This document shows positions 1 through 9,911 of a DNA stretch of 40,038 bases, piece by piece. Position 1 is the stretch's first letter. Every line of letters begins with the position of its first letter. Where the stretch lies: contig NCSJ02000369.1 of assembly GCA_002812745.2 (NCBI GenBank), positions 1 through 40,038 of the forward strand. Direction: 5' to 3'. The notes under the pieces were generated by a model, which saw only the letters and a list, made by a program, of their open reading frames with translations, had not been told where the DNA came from and did no database searches. The position numbers and the translations under genes are program-made. The DNA is from Scytalidium lignicola (taxonomy: Eukaryota; Ascomycota; Leotiomycetes).

Positions 1-1180
1 CTGACTGCATTGTCTCGCTTTCTCATAGGGGCACACATAATCGCTGGCCCCTGCATGCTTCCTCAGCTCTCTCGCAAGCTCTGCTTTAGCCGGGTATGAG
101 CTGAATCTCATGTTCATTGAGCAACTTCGCATTATTCGTCTGTTCTATATTAATATATAATGAACTTTNACTGTTTATAGAATAAAGATTAACGTTTTTA
201 ACACTGTTGACTGAAACGTTGTCAATGATTTCCAGATCTTTAGCATTCTCCTGAAGTTCTTCAAATAATACTGTTTACCTTATAACAAGGTTCCTCAACT
301 TTAGTCTATCTAAACTTTTATCGTTTATAAATGTATATACATCTTATACTTATTCTATTATCTTGTTTCCAAGGCATTCCCTTATCTCAATGATAAAAAC
401 ATCATTTACTACAAGAATTCTTTCTACAGAATTTAAAGAGTACATTACTACTTCTTAGTTAAATTATTCATCAATTCTTTGTAGTAGTTCATCTTCTTCT
501 AATAATACAACAAGTAATTCTAGAGATAACAATTCTTCCTCTAGTTTGTTAATCATAAGTAATGCTTCCTCATCTTAGTTAGCTAGTTCAACAACAATTT
601 CAACTAGTTCTCTTTGTTCTTGTTAAGCATAATACTATTCAACTTCAAGTAATTGTTCTATTGATTTTCCTAAACCTTAAATTTCTTTGTACTAAGTTTC
701 AGCTTCTAATCAATCTTACCAATAAGTTATTATTAGAAGTCCTTCATATTATACATTATATCTTCTTTACACAACATAACTTAGTCCTTCTTCAATTACT
801 ATCTAAGCATCCTTAAGCATCTGATCAAAATCATCTTAGATTCAAGTTCTTTCTACTAATAAGAAGAACTCACACAATCCCTTCTTTATCACAATACTCC
901 AGAGATTAGTCTTGTAAACAAGAGCAAGATCCTTAATATCAAGTTCATATGCCTTAATAATTACTTCTTCTTACCATACAATTCTAAAAAGTTAACTTTT
1001 ATCTAAGATCTCCTATCCTCTTAATCTTCTTATACTAATCATAAGGTAATATTTCAAGACTAATAGTTCTCCAAAAACAAGATATTATTCCATAAGTATG
1101 ACTTTAAAGTCCATTAGCACAATCATCCAGATTCTACTAACTCTTAAAATCAATCTTTATCTGTTACAATCTTCAACTTA
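1..1180. other. AT-rich decayed sequence downstream of a gypsy gag
   Basis: No intact gene. Read on the minus strand, as a continuation of the gag at 1181-2650, there are long partly open stretches broken by TAA/TAG. They are rich in Leu and Glu (for example near 480-600) and look like a decayed coiled-coil protein rather than protease or RT. The first ~120 bases are much less AT-rich than the rest and match nothing I recognise; they may mark the edge of another insertion. The AT bias and the TAG/TAA codons fit RIP. Confidence 0.4.
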
Positions 1181-2650
1181 GTTATTATCTTAAGGGTATC
1201 TTTCCTGTTGAGTTCTTGTTATAAGTACAAAATCTATCTTAAGGATTCTCATTATTGCTATCTTATCCACATCCATCTCAATAACATAATATAGTATAAT
1301 TATTAAGTCCTAACAAGCTTCTTCTTCTGAAGAATCTCCTTCCTCATCTTCAAAGTCCTCTTCTTTTAAAGATTCCAACAAGATATCTATAATTCTTAGG
1401 ATTCTTATAACTCTAACTTTAACCATTATACTCAACTTGTTATCCTTCTTATAAGTATTTACCATATGTCCAAGAAGTCCACACTTGAAATACAACTTGT
1501 TTTTCCTTCTTTTGTCAAGTTCTTCTAGAGAAATTCCAAAGGAATTCCCCTTTTTACCCTTTCTTTTAAAGTGCTTTTTTCCTTTTCCTTTAAAGGTCTT
1601 TCCTTTCTTCATAACATTTAACTTTATAAGGTCTCCTTAATCTCTTTTACTGTTAGTCTTTCTTTTGTTAAAGTAAAATCCTCCTTTCTTATCTAAGATC
1701 ATTTCATATTGTTTATTCCTGATCTTAATAGATAAGTCAACAAGAGTGTTAAATGTAATAACTACAAGTTGTTAGTACAGTTCTTCTTTGATAAAATCCT
1801 TTAACCTTGTCTTATACTAATGTATATATACTTCTTCTCCTTAGTTGACTAACATTGTATACTGACAATAAAGCATTATATATTCATTAAGGCTTTTAGT
1901 TTATCTAAGATAAGTTAATCATCTTTCAACATTCCTTTTTTCATCAACATCTTTATACAAGCGTTTAAGTTCTCTTATATAGTTTTCTTAACTTCTAAAG
2001 ATGTTTCTTACTCCTTAGTTCATTGTTCCTCTGTTTGTAGTGAACTATTTATCCTTAAAAGGTTGAAATCAAGTTTCAACTACTCCTCTCAAGTATGTGG
2101 ATGCTTACAAAACCTTATATATATCTCTAGATAGTAAATGATTGTTCAACACTAAATAAATTCTTGTTTAAGTAAGGTAAGCCTTCAGCTTCTTTCTGTC
2201 CTTATAGAACAGATCTGGTTTAGCAATTTTGACTTCTCTAAGGGTTGCCATTAAAACTTGTTCAGTATCACTTTCTAGTTCAGAGTTTAGATCAAGGTCT
2301 AGGCTTGAAGCTCTTGGTACTTAGACTGGTTCTGGATCAGATTTAGGTAATGAAAATGCTAGCTTCTTTTCTATAGCTCTTGACGATTCCCTAACAGTTA
2401 ATCCTTTTGTTGACTTAGTAGATTGCTTTGGTAGTATAACAACTTCTTCTAACATTCCTTCTTAGATGTTAATTTCCATGATAGTCTAGTTCTCACCTTA
2501 GTCCTCTTCTAAACTATCTTCCGAACTTTCCTTAGATACTTCTTCAGATCCTTCTTCAGATTCTTCTTCAAAGCTTTCTTCAGAACCTTCTTCAGGTTGT
2601 TGTTCGTTATTGTTATCTACTAGTATGTCTGTTTCCAAATCCTGATTCAT
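1181..2650 (-). pseudogene. Ty3/gypsy-type Gag, RIP-degraded
   Basis: Structural Gag protein of an LTR retrotransposon, which would package element RNA in virus-like particles. Reading starts at an ATG at 2650 on the minus strand with an acidic Glu/Ser-rich N-terminus. A retrotransposon-gag core follows, including KLKAYLT-TRIYL, STYLRGV-ET-FQPFKDK-FTTNRGTMN and GLKDFIKEELY, where the dashes are in-frame stops standing for probable Trp or Gln. The best-preserved piece, 1310-1612, has a Lys-rich stretch and then a broken CCHC zinc knuckle. In it the first and last Cys are Tyr (YFKCGLLGHMVNTY), each a TGY to TAY change as RIP makes. Many TAA/TAG codons rule out function. The family assignment rests on the gag-core pattern and the SLEELDKRRKNKLYFKC context. 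Confidence 0.7.
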
Positions 2651-3130
2651 CAAGATAGGTAATGTTCAAAATGTTATAAAACTACGCTATCCAAGTCATT
2701 GGATAGCCAAGGATAAGGTAGATGTTCAAGGACAACGGAAATGTATGACATACAAGCAAGTTACTAGGTCAAAGGTAAGATACAATAATGTATTTAAGTT
2801 GAACATAAGGAGTCTACTCTTATATTCTTATAGTATGCTTATATAGATAACGAAATATCACTGGACCTTTGGACTCCCAGGTCCCCAGGTCCCAAGCCAA
2901 CAGACCCTAGACTCCCCAGGTCCCAGGTCCTTATCCAACGGACCCTGGACCCCCCAGGTCCCAGGTCCTTATCACGTGACTGTCTAATTGTTAGGTTCTC
3001 TTGTACAACGTATCTGTACCGAGCCTCAGGCCTACACCAATTAGCGTGTTGCGGTAAAACCCGTAACATTAATATAATAATAACAATTTGTAAAGTAAGT
3101 TTTATTATAGTATTCTTACTCTTTTTCCTT
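2651..3130 (-). repeat. Probable gypsy 5' LTR/leader upstream of the gag
   Basis: This lies just upstream, on the minus strand, of the gag ATG at 2650. It is less AT-rich than its surroundings and contains CACGTGATAAGGACC and a GC-rich tandem repeat. A candidate LTR start on the minus strand is TGTTACGGG, whose forward complement ends at 3068. The other LTR boundary is not clear; candidates lie near 2663 and 2710. There is a short inverted repeat, GCTATCCAA..TTGGATAGC, near 2685-2710. The 98-residue minus-strand reading frame here is probably not a gene. Confidence 0.4.
2864..2978. repeat. 38-39 bp GC-rich tandem repeat, three units
   Basis: Units lie at about 2864-2902, 2903-2940 and 2941-2978. 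Each has the form GACC..GGACYCCCAGGTCCCAGGTCCTTATC with few differences. It sits inside the LTR-like leader of the minus-strand gypsy element. A decayed relative of the same pattern, including CACATGATCC, is visible near 6490-6600. Confidence 0.75.
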
Positions 3131-5279
3131 TTCATACAACATAATAAATGAGTAGAGTTTGTTGATAAGTTGTTTTAAGTCTTTTAATAAGTTTAAAATA
3201 ACATATTTATATACTAGAGATCCTTAGTAAGTGATAATCAACTTCTTGTAAAGAATATTAATTGTTTTATAAGCTAGTTGAAGATTATATTAAAGCTCTT
3301 AAAGCTTATTAATAAGCAATTATACATTCTCAAGTATTGTTTTCCTAAGGTTTACAATTATGATCAAGGTTAATATTATACTTTTCTATTCAGTATAGAT
3401 TTGACAATAATATGTAAGTCCTTTGTAGAAGTTGTATAAGTAAGTATATACTTCTTCAAATATACATTTGATAAGGTTGTTGATAATAAAATAACCTTTT
3501 ACTAACCTTATTAACATAATAAGGAATGCTTTAATATAGAATTCCTCTAGTAATTTTACTTGTTTATAATAGTTTTTGNAAGATTATTAATTTGTATTTA
3601 AAGTTATTAGTTACTTTATTATACTTTTAGTCTTTTATGTACATCTTGACAATATCAAAGATTTATTTTATATATATAAGTTGAGTTGAAGGTAATAATG
3701 ATAGGTTAGGCTTATAATAAGAGTTGTAGTCTTGTTATAACTTGTAAAACTGTTGATAATCATTCTAAAAGGTTATAAAGGTTAGAAAAGTACTTAATTC
3801 TTAGTTTATATATATTAAACTAAGAACNTTAAGATTAATTTAAGNNTTTATAAAGTAAGTANTTATAAGAAGTATAATAATTANAAAGGTAATAAGTNCT
3901 TTTTGAAAGTCTTAAGAAGTATATTAAAGNTCTTCTTNACTTTATNANTATTNTTNCTTCTTCTTGTATAACATTTATAAAAGTCTAAATGATTATAATA
4001 CTCTTAGTATTGTATATTATATGTACATTATTATAATAAAGGTAATTCTATAAGTTTTATATCTCTTTCTAAGTAATAACCTTAAAGATATCAACTATAA
4101 AGTTCTTGAAGTCCTTTTAAAATAAGTCTTATAAGTTTATATTATTAATTTTATTAAAATAATACTTATAAACCTTAATGATTAAGTATTCTTATATATT
4201 CTTTATAATAATATCCTTAAAGTCTATTCCTTATTCTTATTTCTTGATTAATACCGTTTAATTTACCCTTATAATACTCTTTGTTACTCTTATAATAATT
4301 TCTAACTTGTTTTCCATTATATTCCCTTTTATATCTTCTGTTTTCATTATATTTCTTGTTATTCTTAAGTTTTACATTATTATTTACTAGTATTCTTAAG
4401 TTTTACATTATTATTTACTAGTATTAACATAAGGTACTTAAGTAACTAAAAAGCAAAGCTGGTTATACTTGAATATAAAGAGTATTTACTTGTAGGTAGT
4501 AAACTTTATAATCTTAAAGGCTTGGATAAATATCTTCAAGGGTATAATAACTTCTTAGTCTTCTTGATTATCATAATTTTATAAGCTTTTAAATTCTTCT
4601 GTATACTTGTAAAAGTTTGTAATTCTATAATAAAAGTAAAGGTAAGGTAAAAGATTATAGTTTTAACATATTATTTCTAGTTTATAAGAAGAGTAATAAA
4701 GAATATAAGTAGTTTTTAAATAGAAATTAATGAAAATAAGTTGTAAAAGAATGGTTTTTCAAATAGAATTAGTTAATTGACTAACTACACAACTTTGTAA
4801 GTAGACTACCTGATGTTTAACTAAATATGTTGTTTTTAGCAAAAATAAGTTTAATAATAACAATTATAAAAGTAGACTACTTAATATTTAACTAATCAAG
4901 TTGTAAGTTGGTAAATAATTGTTTCCCTCTTTAACTAAGTGGATTTCAGCTTTGTAAGTAGACTGCTAAATGTTTAACTGAATAGAAGTTGTAATCTCCT
5001 GAGATTTAGCTTCAAAAGTAAATTGCCTAGTGTTTAACCAATTGAATAATAATCTCTTGATTTGTATGTACAAACTGATTAATGTCAGTTTACTTATAAC
5101 ATGAAGTACAGTACGCAATTATACATAATATACTCGTTGTGCTATTTTATGGTTGTTGTTCGAAAAGGGGGTAGAAATGGTGCAAAGCTGTAAGAGCTTC
5201 GCTTACTCCTATTACTTAATCAGGACTAGTCTACATAGCACATGAGTATTACGTACATATAACCAATATATTACTCTTA
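3131..5279. other. AT-rich RIP-type desert, no recognisable gene
   Basis: The sequence is extremely AT-rich and stops occur in all frames. A cluster of Ns lies at 3828-3955. It is presumably the pol part of a retrotransposon downstream, on the minus strand, of the gag at 5280-6110, but I could not find protease or RT motifs. A direct repeat of ~30 bp (GTATTCTTAAGTTTTACATTATTATTTAC) occurs twice near 4370-4430. A short, less AT-rich stretch lies at about 5095-5270, with nothing recognised in it. Confidence 0.4.
4800..5045 (+). repeat. Degenerate ~60-85 bp direct repeats
   Basis: A core of the form AGTAGACTACYTRATRTTTAACTA recurs four times, starting at about 4800, 4871, 4957 and 5017. The spacings are therefore 71, 86 and 60 bp. 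Copies differ mostly by C/T and G/A changes, as if an original tandem array had been RIP-mutated. No coding role is visible. Confidence 0.55.
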
Positions 5280-6110
5280 ACAATTAGATTTACTTTAATT
5301 ATAATAACTTTTTTTCCTTTTTTAAAAGTTTTACCTTTATAGTATAATAATATTATATGTCTTGATAATTTATATTGATAATAAAAGTTCTTCTCCTTTT
5401 ACCTTTTCATTTTTTNCTAATAAGATTTTCTTCTTTTATAAATACTCTTTCTTNAATAATATTTAAATTCATTAGATCCTTATAATCTACTAGTATTATT
5501 CTTCTAGATTTCTTTTNAGCTTATTCTTCTTGTAAAAGGTTTTTTTTTTATCAAGTTTTCTTTTAAACAAAGAATTATCCTAGATAATAGATTTCTTAAT
5601 CATAATATTTAATGTGTTTAATTATTTATCCTTGACTATTTTATCCTTGACTAAGTCCTTTAAGCTTTGATAATATATAATTATATATGTTGAATTACTT
5701 TATGTTATCCTTCTTGTATACTATTTATATTTTGTAATATAATTAACTATTAAAGTTTTTTGTCTAAGTCTTTGTAAGTATCTTTTTACTTAGTATACTT
5801 TATTAATATCCTTGAAGACCTTGTTAATCTTGTTTTTAAATTCTTCTTAGGTTTTGAAGATTTTTATTATTTGTAGAAGAATTTTTTNATTAGTTTTTAG
5901 TTTGATGTTTAAGATAATTCTTCAAGAATACTTTAATTTAACTAAATGTAAATTCTCTTAAGAATATTATAACTTATAATACTTAGTCTTTTTCATTATC
6001 AAACTTTTTNGTTATTGAAGATAATGTATATCTTATACTGAATTAAGAAGAGTTATAACTTGAACTTAGTCTTGTTGAACTTGTTTAATAATNATTATTT
6101 TTAATGCTTA
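5280..6110 (-). pseudogene. Second Ty3/gypsy Gag, strongly RIP-degraded
   Basis: The minus strand reads, through many stops, as a classic fungal gypsy Gag. Segments include EEFKNKINKVFKDIN, RYLQRLRQKTLIVNYITKYK, QSLKDLVKDKIVKDK and KRKLDKKKTFYKKNKL (about 5520-5860), the region that normally comes just before PMDLDA and the zinc knuckle. The knuckle itself is not readable. It differs from the gag at 1181-2650, so at least two gypsy families contributed to this block. Boundaries are approximate. Confidence 0.55.
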
Positions 6111-6654
6111 AGTTTTTAACTTTCTTGTATTTATTCTTATATTTTTCTTTTTNAAGTAAGGGGTTAATGTCTTTTACTCTTATTATAAATATAAGTTTTA
6201 TGTTTATAGTTAACATAATTGTTTATAACTTCATAAGTATTATATAAAGTAATGTTTAAAGTATAACATACCTTGTATACTTGTTAATAAAGTATTTAGA
6301 TATCTTCTTTATAATAATATTATATTGTTTACTCAAGGGCTCTTATATAAATGTAAAGTTATAAGCATTAGTTAAGTTGTCATTAAAAGATCTTTTTGTT
6401 AGATATTCAATTTAAGTTAAGCATAAAGCTTTGCTTAACTAAGAAAACTATCTACTTATATAGACTTTTATACTTCTTAAATCTCTTAGATCTTACTGAG
6501 GCCCTCAAGGTCTTAAACCCCTTAGACCTTAACCTGATCCTTAGAGTTTATCACATGATCCTTGATCATATGATCCCTTTTCCTTATCTAGAGGTTCTTT
6601 GTGTAATTAGTATTACTAAGTCTTAAGCTTTCAAATAAAGAGGTTATAACAGAA
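6111..6654. other. AT-rich junction with a decayed LTR-like patch
   Basis: There is a perfect short hairpin (TTAAGCA..TGCTTAA) at about 6415-6440. At ~6490-6600 there is a patch with runs such as CCCCTTAGACC and CACATGATCC that resembles a decayed form of the 38-bp repeat at 2864-2978. The 76-codon plus-strand ORF at 6396-6626 overlaps this repeat and is not considered a gene. Confidence 0.35.
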
Positions 6655-8429
6655 CATTACTTAAAGAAGGAATATATTATAAACTGACTAAGTATAAATT
6701 TTATGTTAAAAAAGTCAAGTTCTTAAGAAAAATCATTATTATTGTTAAATTCAAAATGAATTTAAAGAAAATTAAAGTAATTAAAGATTAAATTAAGTTA
6801 AAAAATATTAAAAATATATAATCTTTTTTNAAGACTAGTAAATTATTATAAATAGTATATCAAAGATTATATAATAATTATAAGATTATTAATATCTTTA
6901 ATTAAGAAGGATAAACTGTTTGTATAAAACTAAAAAANGACAAAAAGCTTTTAAAAAANCTAAAGGATACTTTTGAAGACTAGATATTAATATAACTTAA
7001 TTTAAAAAAANCTATTCTGAATAAAAACAGATATATCAAATTATATACTTAAAGTAGTACTTAACTAACAAGATAATAAAGTAAAATGAAAACTAATAAC
7101 ATTTTATTCAAGAAAGTTTATTTTAGCTAAACTGAATTATAAAATATATAATAAAAAACTATTAACTATTATAAACTTATTCAAGAAATAACAAGTTTAC
7201 CTTGTAAAGGCTAAACATAAAGTAGAAATTCTAACAGATTACAAAAATCTAGTTTACTTTATTATAATAAAAGAGTTAAACAAATGACAAATGAAATAAG
7301 TAGAATTGTTAACAAATTACAATTTTTATATTTATTATATTAAAGAGTTTAAGAATATTAAAGTAGATACTCTTAGTAAAAAACTAGAATTCATAAAAGA
7401 TAATATATATAAATCAAAGGTTATCTTAAAGGAAAAAGGTTAAAACTTAGTATTTTAACATATACAAGTTAATAAGGTATTACAACTTATAAATAAAGAA
7501 TAATTACAAAAAANTCCAAAAAAGTAATTATAGAAGAAGACTAGAAAAAGAATAAAGAATTATATAATAATATAAGTTATTATAATAAAAGAAGAAGTTA
7601 AGAATAAAAATTCTATAATTTTAGTACTTAGATTTATAATAAAAAACTAGTCATATTAAATACTTTAACTAAGGAGTTTGTTAAAGAATAATATAAGTTG
7701 TTAGTATACAAACATTAAAGAATAAACAAAACCAAGAATAAGATTTAATAAGAATTCTATATTTATAAGTTAAAATAAGTTATTAACAAAGTTATCAAGA
7801 AATACAATATTTATAACAAGAGTAAGAATTAATATAAGTTATCATATAAACAATTACAATTATTGAAAATACTTGAATAACCTTAACAATCTATATCTTA
7901 AAACTTCATTGTTAAGCTTTTACTATTACAAATAAAGTAAGAAAGCTTTAATACTAATTAGTATAATACAATATTAATAATAATTAATAAACTAATAAAG
8001 TTTGCATTAATATTACTTTTCAAGGAATTATAAACAATAAAAAACCTAATAAGAATATTCTTTAAATATATAATAAGTTATAAACTATTAGAAAAAATAA
8101 TATTAGATAAAAATAAATTGTTTATGTTAAAATTTTAAGAAACTTTAATGAATTTTATAAAAGTAAAATGAAAACTATTAACAACTTTTCATTTTTAGAC
8201 AAATAGACAAACGGAATAAGTTAATACTATAATTAAAACATATTTACATTATTATATTAATTATAAACAAGCCAATTAAATCAGATTATTATTATTAATA
8301 TAATTAGTATATAATAATTTAAAAAGTAAAATTATTAAAGTTATACTGTTTTATACAACTTATAAATATAAGTTAAGTATAAATTATATTATAAAAAAGC
8401 TTTAGAATATTAATAAGATAATAAAAGAA
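6655..8429 (+). pseudogene. Ty3/gypsy Pol (RT C-terminus, RNase H, integrase), RIP-degraded
   Basis: The translation is broken by many stops but keeps the gypsy Pol order. RT palm/thumb: YYKLTKYKFYVKKVKFL and FKMNLKKIKVIKD, about 6660-6800. RNase H: NYKIYNKKLLTIINLFK and KVEILTDYKNLVYF, about 7130-7280. Integrase: SIS-NFIVKLL, NKLIKFALILLFKEL, KNKLFMLKF-ETLM and TFHF-TNRQTE-VNTIIKTYL, about 7870-8260. The front half of RT, including the YxDD box, is missing upstream, so the element is truncated at about 6650. AT content is very high and TAA/TAG stand where Gln or Trp are expected. The copy is dead. Confidence 0.75.
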
Positions 8430-8431
8430 TA

Positions 8432-9060
8432 GACTGGCCGGACNGTTGCATTGGACTGTGGTCTGGACCAGACCGTGAGGTTTTTACGGACNGTTTCAGA
8501 CCGTGGTCTGAGCAATTTAAATTGTGGGGACCGTTTTCAGACCGTAGACCGTACGGTCCAGACTGTGAGGACTACAGTCTGAAGTCAAAAATTTGAGACC
8601 GGACTGTACGGTTTATGGTCTGAAACTAAATAAATATGGGGACCGTTTTGAGACTGTAGACTGTACAGTCTCAGCTAAATTTTAAATTAAAATAATAAAT
8701 ATAATTATTTATTAAATTTAATTTATATTATCATTATTGTAAAATGTTACTGNTTTTTATTTAATAAATAATTTATTAATAAATAATTATATTTATTGNT
8801 TTTAATTTAAATTTAAATTTATACAGTCTGACAGTCTAACCAGACCGTAAGGCATTAAGGCTTTAAATTTCAGACTATACAGTTTAGATACCTTATAATT
8901 TGATGCCTTACAGTTCAGTCTGGTCTTGTCTCGATGCCTTACGGTCTGGTTGCCTTACGGTCTGGTCTCGTCTGGATGCCTTACGGTTCGGTCCAGACTG
9001 TAAGGCACCCAGACCGTACGGTTCGGACCGTATGGTTTCGTCTGGACCGTTCGGCCAGTC
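8432..9060. mobile_element. 629-bp TA-flanked foldback/MITE-like element
   Basis: The ends are GACTGGCCG..CGGCCAGTC, with ~16 bp of terminal inverted repeat (one mismatch and one N), directly flanked by TA on both sides (8430-8431 and 9061-9062). The arms carry many CAGACCGTACGGTCTG-like palindromes and CCTTACGGTCTG repeats. The centre (about 8680-8820) is an AT-rich imperfect hairpin. It has no coding capacity; the 70-codon ORF across its right edge is not credible. TA flanks suggest mobilisation by a Tc1/mariner-type transposase, but the ends do not match those of the two pogo elements here. Left-arm copies show CpG to TpG/CpA decay. Confidence 0.65.
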
Positions 9061-9062
9061 TA

Positions 9063-9667
9063 TATAGACCTCTNAAAAACGTTAATGATTATATATTACA
9101 CTTTACTTATTTGAGAACTCCAGAATATTTATTAATCTTTACTTAATTTTACAATAATCTAAGAATTACTTTACAAGATCATTATGTTAAAAGAACACTT
9201 ATGTTTAATCATGATCAAAAAGCTTAGTGTTAAGAATAGCTTTATATTTGCTATGTTTAAGTGTTTTATGTTTACTCTGTTTAACTTCACATCATTAACA
9301 ACAAAGAGAAGTAAGCAAAGTGCTGGATCTTCACTTAGGACTTATATCCCTTTAGAAGGACTGAAAAAGCCAACAGCCAGAAGGTATAAGAGAAATGGCA
9401 AAGCTATGTCTGCATACATATATAGAGCTTGTCATTAGCATAAGAGACTTGTACATTGTAACATTAAAAGAATACTAGAGAGGTATATTAACTCAAAGGC
9501 GTCATGACATTAAGCTACTGAACAAAGACATTATTTTAAGACCTTCACATTTGAAAGAAGCATAGGATTCAAGAATGATCTTTGTATTTGTAAACCTTAG
9601 GAAAAGTGTTAAAGGACACTAAGGGCTTGTAACTCTTGAGGACAAGAGCCTTAAGAGGGGAGGATAA
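9063..9667 (+). other. 3' internal end of a gypsy element, coding unclear
   Basis: This stretch is moderately AT-rich, less so than the sequence to its left. No domain could be read; the 84-codon ORF at 9184-9438 is unrecognised and I do not call it a gene. The last part (about 9640-9667) is purine-rich (AAGAGGGGAGGATAA) and abuts the LTR, which is typical of a polypurine tract and places this as the 3' internal end of a plus-strand gypsy element. Confidence 0.4.
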
Positions 9668-9911
9668 TGTTAAAGCCTAGATTACAAAGCCTGAAAAGTG
9701 TACATAGTACATTAAGCACATGAACAAAGTATTAAGATAAGGGCTTACTTCGAGAGTGCATAAGACTTGACATATATAAGGGTAACCTAAGCAACTATTA
9801 TGATTTAGATTCTTCAGGAATTAGTTTGGAGAATAGAATAAGCTTAATTGTTAGTGCTACCGCCTCCTTGATTATAATTCATTGTCTCCACCCTGGACTT
9901 AGTCCATAACA
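9668..9911 (+). repeat. Ty3/gypsy LTR (244 bp)
   Basis: It starts TGTTA and ends TAACA, a perfect 5-bp inverted terminus, and is preceded by a polypurine tract. Inside is a TATATAAGGG box at ~9773, fitting an LTR promoter. The next base after TAACA resumes copia family A gag sequence, as seen by comparison with copy 2 near 39050-39080. This 3' LTR therefore marks an insertion into copia A copy 1. No matching 5' LTR was found upstream. Confidence 0.65.

Noticed and set aside
2839..3135. 98-codon minus-strand ORF rich in GPGD/LGPG
   Set aside because: Translation of the 38-bp tandem repeat in an LTR-like leader.
5156..5170. GTTCGAAA, a tRNA T-loop-like string
   Set aside because: No surrounding cloverleaf; no tRNA could be drawn here.
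8934..9146. 70-codon ORF with repetitive Tyr-Gly/Arg sequence
   Set aside because: Translation of the CCTTACGGTCTG repeats of the foldback element, crossing its right boundary.
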